19,954 nt of DNA from JAAYJT01 sp037445555 (GTDB lineage: Bacteria > Bacteroidota > Bacteroidia > Bacteroidales > JAAYJT01). The stretch spans positions 1-19,954 of the forward strand of contig JBBIKG010000030.1 in the NCBI GenBank assembly GCA_037445555.1. Direction: 5' to 3'. The notes beneath the pieces are model-generated. The model had not been told where the DNA came from. It ran no database searches and worked only from the letters and a program-made list of their open reading frames with translations. The translations under genes were made by a program, and so were the position numbers. This document shows positions 16,695 to 19,954 of the stretch, piece after piece; the stretch's first letter is position 1; every line of letters starts with the position of its first letter.

Positions 16695-17045
16695 GGTAAA
16701 ACCATAGAAAATACCCACAGTGATGAGGCTATCAGCAGGTCGTATCTCCCCTTTCCGCTGGTAGCAGGCAAGGATCCTTCGGAAATCTGAGATCGTGCCA
16801 GTGGCGACACGGCCCTGTTTTTCTTTGCATACCCTATGGCCAAAAACCTGCAGTATACAATGGAGTATGGGCGGTCGATACAGCAAGCTCCCTCTGTGAA
16901 AAGGGTAACCTTGCACGTGAACCACCAGGCCAACTACATTACCCTAAGGTTTGACCCGTATCAATCCCTCCGGTTGCAAATTGGCCCCAATGGCACCGTC
17001 AGCCGGGAAAACATATACTACGCCCCGCCCTCGTTGATGTTGTGA
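16695..17045 (+). pseudogene. Possible decayed C-terminal remnant of a larger protein
   Basis: One frame reads as protein-like sequence across a TGA (16788-16790): it includes HSDEAISRSYLPFPLVAG before the stop and DRASGDTALFFFAYP, LQYTMEYGRSIQQAPSV and YITLRFDPYQSLRLQIGP after it, ending in TGA at 17043-17045. Only the last 69 codons after ATG 16836 are uninterrupted. The RFDPYQSLRLQIGPNG stretch resembles the closing beta strands of large Bacteroidota carbohydrate-active enzymes, from memory of such proteins. No intact upstream catalytic part exists because mnmE is directly adjacent, so this would be a 5'-deleted remnant. A chance open frame is possible. Confidence 0.35.
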
Positions 17046-17359
17046 ATTACTTTTTAATTGCAACCTTGAATTATCGGACACGGTATGCCTACCTCCTATT
17101 AATCTTTATTATACAACAGTGTAAATAAAATTAATAGTAATTGGATTCATAAAGAAGGTACCGTTAAAGGTGACGTCGAAGTTTTACAGCATCAATGTTT
17201 GCCTTAATGTCGGAAAATTCTAATAGTGTATTTTCAGAACCCACTAAAAGTAACTTTTTGAAAAAAATATTACTACTTCAGCAGGATTTCGTGAATCATT
17301 CCTTATTTTTAAGGCATAACTTCGAATCCCAGCATTGTACAATTTATCCTGAATGAATC
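17046..17359 (+). other. 314-bp AT-rich non-coding region before the FISUMP gene
   Basis: No supported gene. A small hairpin CCTTA-TTTT-TAAGG sits at 17301-17314. TAACTTCG at 17317-17324 is one base off the TAnnTTTG element, 36 bp before the ATG, with no -33 TTG at the right spacing. The promoter of the following gene should lie here but cannot be fixed. Confidence 0.4.
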
Positions 17360-19954
17360 ATGAAAAGAATTACTCTAAAAACAGCAACCGCCTTACTTAC
17401 CCTTTTGCTGATGGCACCCTGTGCCGAAATGTTGCAGGCACAGCAACCCCAAAGTATTACCAAAGGTGGCGATGCCAACTGCGATGACGTAGTCAACGTC
17501 CTCGATGTTATCAGCATTGTGAATTACATCATGCAAAACAACCCACAGCCTTTCTGCTATGACAATGCCAATGTGAATGCGGATGGAGTCATCAGTGTGC
17601 TGGACATCATTGCGCTGGTGAACGTGATTATGCAAACACCCGGAATTCCATGCCCCAGCATACCCTCAGTAACTGATGCAGATGGAAACAGATATGCGAC
17701 TGTACTTATTGGCACCCAATGCTGGATGAAAGAAAACCTGAAAACCACCAAATATCGCAATGGCACTGCTATAGAGTACCCGGGCACAAACAATGCAGCC
17801 TGGGAAGCAAACACCTCAGGCGCCTATGCCTGGTACAATAACGACGCAGCATGGAAACACCTTTATGGCGCCCTTTATAACTGGCATGCAGTGAATAATG
17901 CAAACCTATATGGCGCCCTTTATAACTGGCATGCAGTGAATAATGCAAATGGCCTTTGCCCCTCAGGCTGGCATGTACCAAGCCAAAATGAATGGATAGC
18001 CTTGACCAATTATATTGGAGGCACAGATTCACCTAACGGGAACAAGCTAAAATCGTGCAGGCAGGTGAGTTCGCCTTTGGGCGGAGTGTGCAATACAAGC
18101 GAACATCCTCGATGGGATCAGCACGGTTCTAACCATGGCACTGACGATTACGGCTTTTCAGGTCTTCCGGGTGGCATCCGTAGAAACGACGGGCTATTTT
18201 TCCACATCGGCGGTGATGGTTACTGGTGGTCTTCTACTGAATACGTATCATCCACCACCTGGTCCCGCGCCCTGTATGCCACGGAAGGCGCTGTGGACGT
18301 GAACTACGACGATAAGCAAGGAGGCTTATCGGTGCGTTGCCTCAGGGATGCAACAGGACAGGTCAGTTTACCTTCGGTGCAAACCTCACCGGCAACCAAT
18401 ATCACCTCATCCACCGCTTCGGTTGGCGGAGATGTGGTGAATGACGGCGGATCGCCCGTAATTGAACGGGGCGTGAAGGTGAGCACCTCTCCAAATCCGG
18501 CAGTATCGGGCACGGCCACTCCTTCGGGCATTGGAACAGGAATCTTCAGTGTTGAACTTACCGGCCTGATGTCCAACACAGCTTACTACTATGTGGCTTA
18601 TGCTACTAATGTAGTGGGCACGGCCTATGGACAAGTGGGAGGTTTTACCACCACTTCCGGAATCTGGCCTCCCGGCACCGTGCATTGCTCCGGCACACCC
18701 ACAGCCGTTGTGGATGTAACCAACCCTACAACAGGAAAAACCTGGATGGACCGCAATCTGGGCGCCTCCCGTGTAGCCACAAGCAGTACCGATGCACAGG
18801 CGTATGGCGACCTCTACCAATGGGGCCGTGCAGCCGATGGGCACCAGTGCCGTAACTCACCCACTACCACCGCCCTGAGCAGCAGCGACACCCCCGGCCA
18901 TGGCAGCTTTATTTTGCCTCCAAACTACCCCTATGATTGGCGCAGCCCGCAAAACAACAATTTGTGGCAAGGGGCAAACGGCACAAATAACCCCTGTCCC
19001 AGTGGTTATCGCCTTCCTACTCGTGCAGAACTGGATGCCGAGCGCTTAAGCTGGAGCAGCAACAACTCTGCCGGTGCTTATAACTCTCCGCTGAAATTGT
19101 CCGTTGCCGGCGACCGCGTCAGCCTCAATGGTTCGCTCAGCAATGTTGGCTCCGGCGGCAACTATTGGTCGGGTACTGTGGATGGTTTTCTCTCGCGGCA
19201 CCTCAACTTCAACTTCACCGTTGCCAGCATGTACGGCAGCAGCCGGGCGAACGGTTACTCAGTCCGCTGCCTTAAGGATGAGCCTGTTCAGGTCAGCCTG
19301 CCTTCGGTGCAAACCACACCGGCAGCCAATATCACCTCATCCACCGCCTGGATTGGAGGAAATGTAGTGGATGACGGTGGTTCGTATGTAACTGAGCGGG
19401 GTGTTAAGGTGAGCACCTCTCCCGATCCGGCATCTTCGGGTGCGGCAACGCCCTCAGGCAATGGACCAGGAATATACAGCATTGAACTGATCGGCCTTAC
19501 GCCCAACACGCCTTATTATTATGTGGCCTATGCTACCAATGCCGTAGGAACTTCTTATGGGAGTGTGCAGGAGTTCTCTACATTACCGGCCGGCAGCGCC
19601 CCCGTTGCTGCATTTACGGGCAACCCCACCAGCGGCACCGCTCCCTTAGTGGTAAGCTTTACCGACCAAAGCACCAACACGCCCACCAGTTGGCTGTGGG
19701 AGTTTGGCGATGGCACCACCAGCACCCAGCGTAACCCTTCAAAAACCTACAGCACGGCAGGCACCTATACGGTAAAGCTAACTGCCACCAACAGCTTTGG
19801 TTCCAATGCACACACAAAGACCAATTACATAACAGTTACTTCCGGCGGTGGCACCTGGCCTCCCGGTACCGTGCATTGCTCCGGCACACCCACAGCGGTT
19901 GTGGATGTAACCAACCCCACAACAGGAAAAACCTGGATGGACCGCAACCTGGGC
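17360..19954 (+). CDS. Secreted modular protein: dockerin, FISUMP, Fn3-like and PKD domains (3'-truncated by window)
   Basis: An open frame of 865 codons without a stop, running off the right edge. A signal peptide (about 1-31, KRITLKTATALLTLLLMAP, likely cut after LQA) precedes two dockerin type I repeats (about 36-92: GDANCDDVVNVLD and NVNADGVISVLD), which bind calcium. FISUMP domain 1 (about 104-330) has IGTQCWMKENLKT, GALYNWHAV, CPSGWHVPS, YWWSSTE and SVRCLRD. A first Fn3-like module (334-432), FISUMP 2 (436-640; WMDRNLGA, CPSGYRLPT, SVRCLKD), a second Fn3-like module (644-742), a PKD domain (about 747-830; WEFGDGTTST) and the first 33 residues of FISUMP 3 follow. Surface or secreted display is likely. 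No sorting signal is visible because the C-terminus is missing. Expression control is unclear. Confidence 0.9.
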   Translation, partial: MKRITLKTATALLTLLLMAPCAEMLQAQQPQSITKGGDANCDDVVNVLDVISIVNYIMQNNPQPFCYDNANVNADGVISVLDIIALVNVIMQTPGIPCPSIPSVTDADGNRYATVLIGTQCWMKENLKTTKYRNGTAIEYPGTNNAAWEANTSGAYAWYNNDAAWKHLYGALYNWHAVNNANLYGALYNWHAVNNANGLCPSGWHVPSQNEWIALTNYIGGTDSPNGNKLKSCRQVSSPLGGVCNTSEHPRWDQHGSNHGTDDYGFSGLPGGIRRNDGLFFHIGGDGYWWSSTEYVSSTTWSRALYATEGAVDVNYDDKQGGLSVRCLRDATGQVSLPSVQTSPATNITSSTASVGGDVVNDGGSPVIERGVKVSTSPNPAVSGTATPSGIGTGIFSVELTGLMSNTAYYYVAYATNVVGTAYGQVGGFTTTSGIWPPGTVHCSGTPTAVVDVTNPTTGKTWMDRNLGASRVATSSTDAQAYGDLYQWGRAADGHQCRNSPTTTALSSSDTPGHGSFILPPNYPYDWRSPQNNNLWQGANGTNNPCPSGYRLPTRAELDAERLSWSSNNSAGAYNSPLKLSVAGDRVSLNGSLSNVGSGGNYWSGTVDGFLSRHLNFNFTVASMYGSSRANGYSVRCLKDEPVQVSLPSVQTTPAANITSSTAWIGGNVVDDGGSYVTERGVKVSTSPDPASSGAATPSGNGPGIYSIELIGLTPNTPYYYVAYATNAVGTSYGSVQEFSTLPAGSAPVAAFTGNPTSGTAPLVVSFTDQSTNTPTSWLWEFGDGTTSTQRNPSKTYSTAGTYTVKLTATNSFGSNAHTKTNYITVTSGGGTWPPGTVHCSGTPTAVVDVTNPTTGKTWMDRNLG
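17861..17950 (+). repeat. 45-bp in-frame tandem duplication within FISUMP domain 1
   Basis: Units 17861-17905 and 17906-17950 differ at two positions (third and last base). Each encodes LYGALYNWHAVNNAN, so the conserved core motif of the domain occurs twice in a row. The family normally has one copy between the AWYNND and CPSGWH segments. Confidence 0.95.
18359..18655 (+). repeat. Fn3-like module, first copy of a dispersed repeat
   Basis: Encodes LPSVQTSPATNITSS, GSPVIERGVKVSTSP and YVAYATNVVGTAYG. The second copy is at 19289-19585. Both follow a FISUMP domain end (RCLRDA, RCLKDE), so the two modules alternate. Confidence 0.85.
18665..18763 (+). repeat. 99-bp dispersed repeat at the start of FISUMP 2, copy 1
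   Basis: Encodes the 33-residue start of a FISUMP domain, beginning WPPGTVHCSGTPTAVV. It matches 19856-19954 except at four positions, all at third codon positions and all silent (GGC/GGT, GCC/GCG, CCT/CCC, AAT/AAC). Confidence 0.95.
19289..19585 (+). repeat. Fn3-like module, second copy
   Basis: Encodes LPSVQTTPAANITSS, GSYVTERGVKVSTSP and YVAYATNAVGTSYG. It parallels 18359-18655 with scattered substitutions and the same length pattern. It is followed here by a PKD domain instead of directly by FISUMP. Confidence 0.85.
19856..19954 (+). repeat. 99-bp dispersed repeat at the start of FISUMP 3, copy 2
   Basis: Second copy of the unit at 18665-18763; it runs to the last base of the window, so the repeat probably continues beyond it. 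Confidence 0.95.

Noticed and set aside
16551..16925. Minus-strand open frames overlapping the end of mnmE
   Set aside because: They cross the conserved mnmE C-terminus and have no family-like features; the plus-strand remnant reads more like protein.
18359..19954. CRISPR array or mobile-element repeats
   Set aside because: The repeats are long, in frame and encode protein modules; spacing is irregular and there are no terminal inverted repeats or transposase.

Overview
The window reads as a chromosomal segment of a member of the Bacteroidota, most likely a Bacteroidales-like, anaerobic or environmental lineage. Four things point that way. One is a single reading frame fusing glycogen synthase to an alpha-glucan phosphorylase. 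Another is a secreted protein built from Fibrobacter-succinogenes-major-paralogous (FISUMP) domains with dockerin, Fn3-like and PKD modules. Several promoters carry the Bacteroidota -7 element TAnnTTTG, and strong Shine-Dalgarno sequences are missing before most starts. These assignments come from reading the sequence and family knowledge; no database search was run.

Layout. Positions 1-2429 (+) hold the end of a 5'-nucleotidase-like metallophosphatase gene, a HIT-family nucleotide hydrolase and a YigZ/IMPACT-family gene. A 220-bp AT-rich spacer follows, then dnaA (2650-4086), a low-molecular-weight protein tyrosine phosphatase, a PLP-dependent threonine/serine dehydratase and an RsmI-like tetrapyrrole-methylase-fold methyltransferase (to 6338), and a small TPR protein (to 6879). 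Positions 6882-15038 lie on the minus strand. In transcription order they hold sucD, a terminator and promoter, the glycogen synthase-phosphorylase fusion, fabG and a membrane-anchored VWA-domain protein. The plus strand resumes with mnmE (15212-16606), a likely gene remnant, a non-coding stretch, and the modular secreted FISUMP protein, which runs off the right edge.

The most unusual property is how several frames are damaged or altered. The 5'-nucleotidase frame is broken by a perfect 11-bp tandem duplication (343-364). The YigZ frame is broken by a near-perfect 7-bp tandem duplication (2043-2056). In each case removing one copy restores a textbook family sequence. A third tandem duplication, of 45 bp and in frame, doubles the core motif of the first FISUMP domain (17861-17950). 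The glycogen synthase-phosphorylase frame carries one in-frame TAG, although TAG is the normal stop of four other genes here. So the region is either a genome with frequent slippage-type duplications (recent decay, mutator or on/off switching) or one with assembly or read errors; raw reads would decide.

Housekeeping functions dominate: replication initiation, tRNA U34 modification, TCA cycle, fatty-acid elongation and glycogen turnover. I see no CRISPR array, tRNA, rRNA, insertion sequence or prophage. The right end (16607-19954) is the only accessory-like part.
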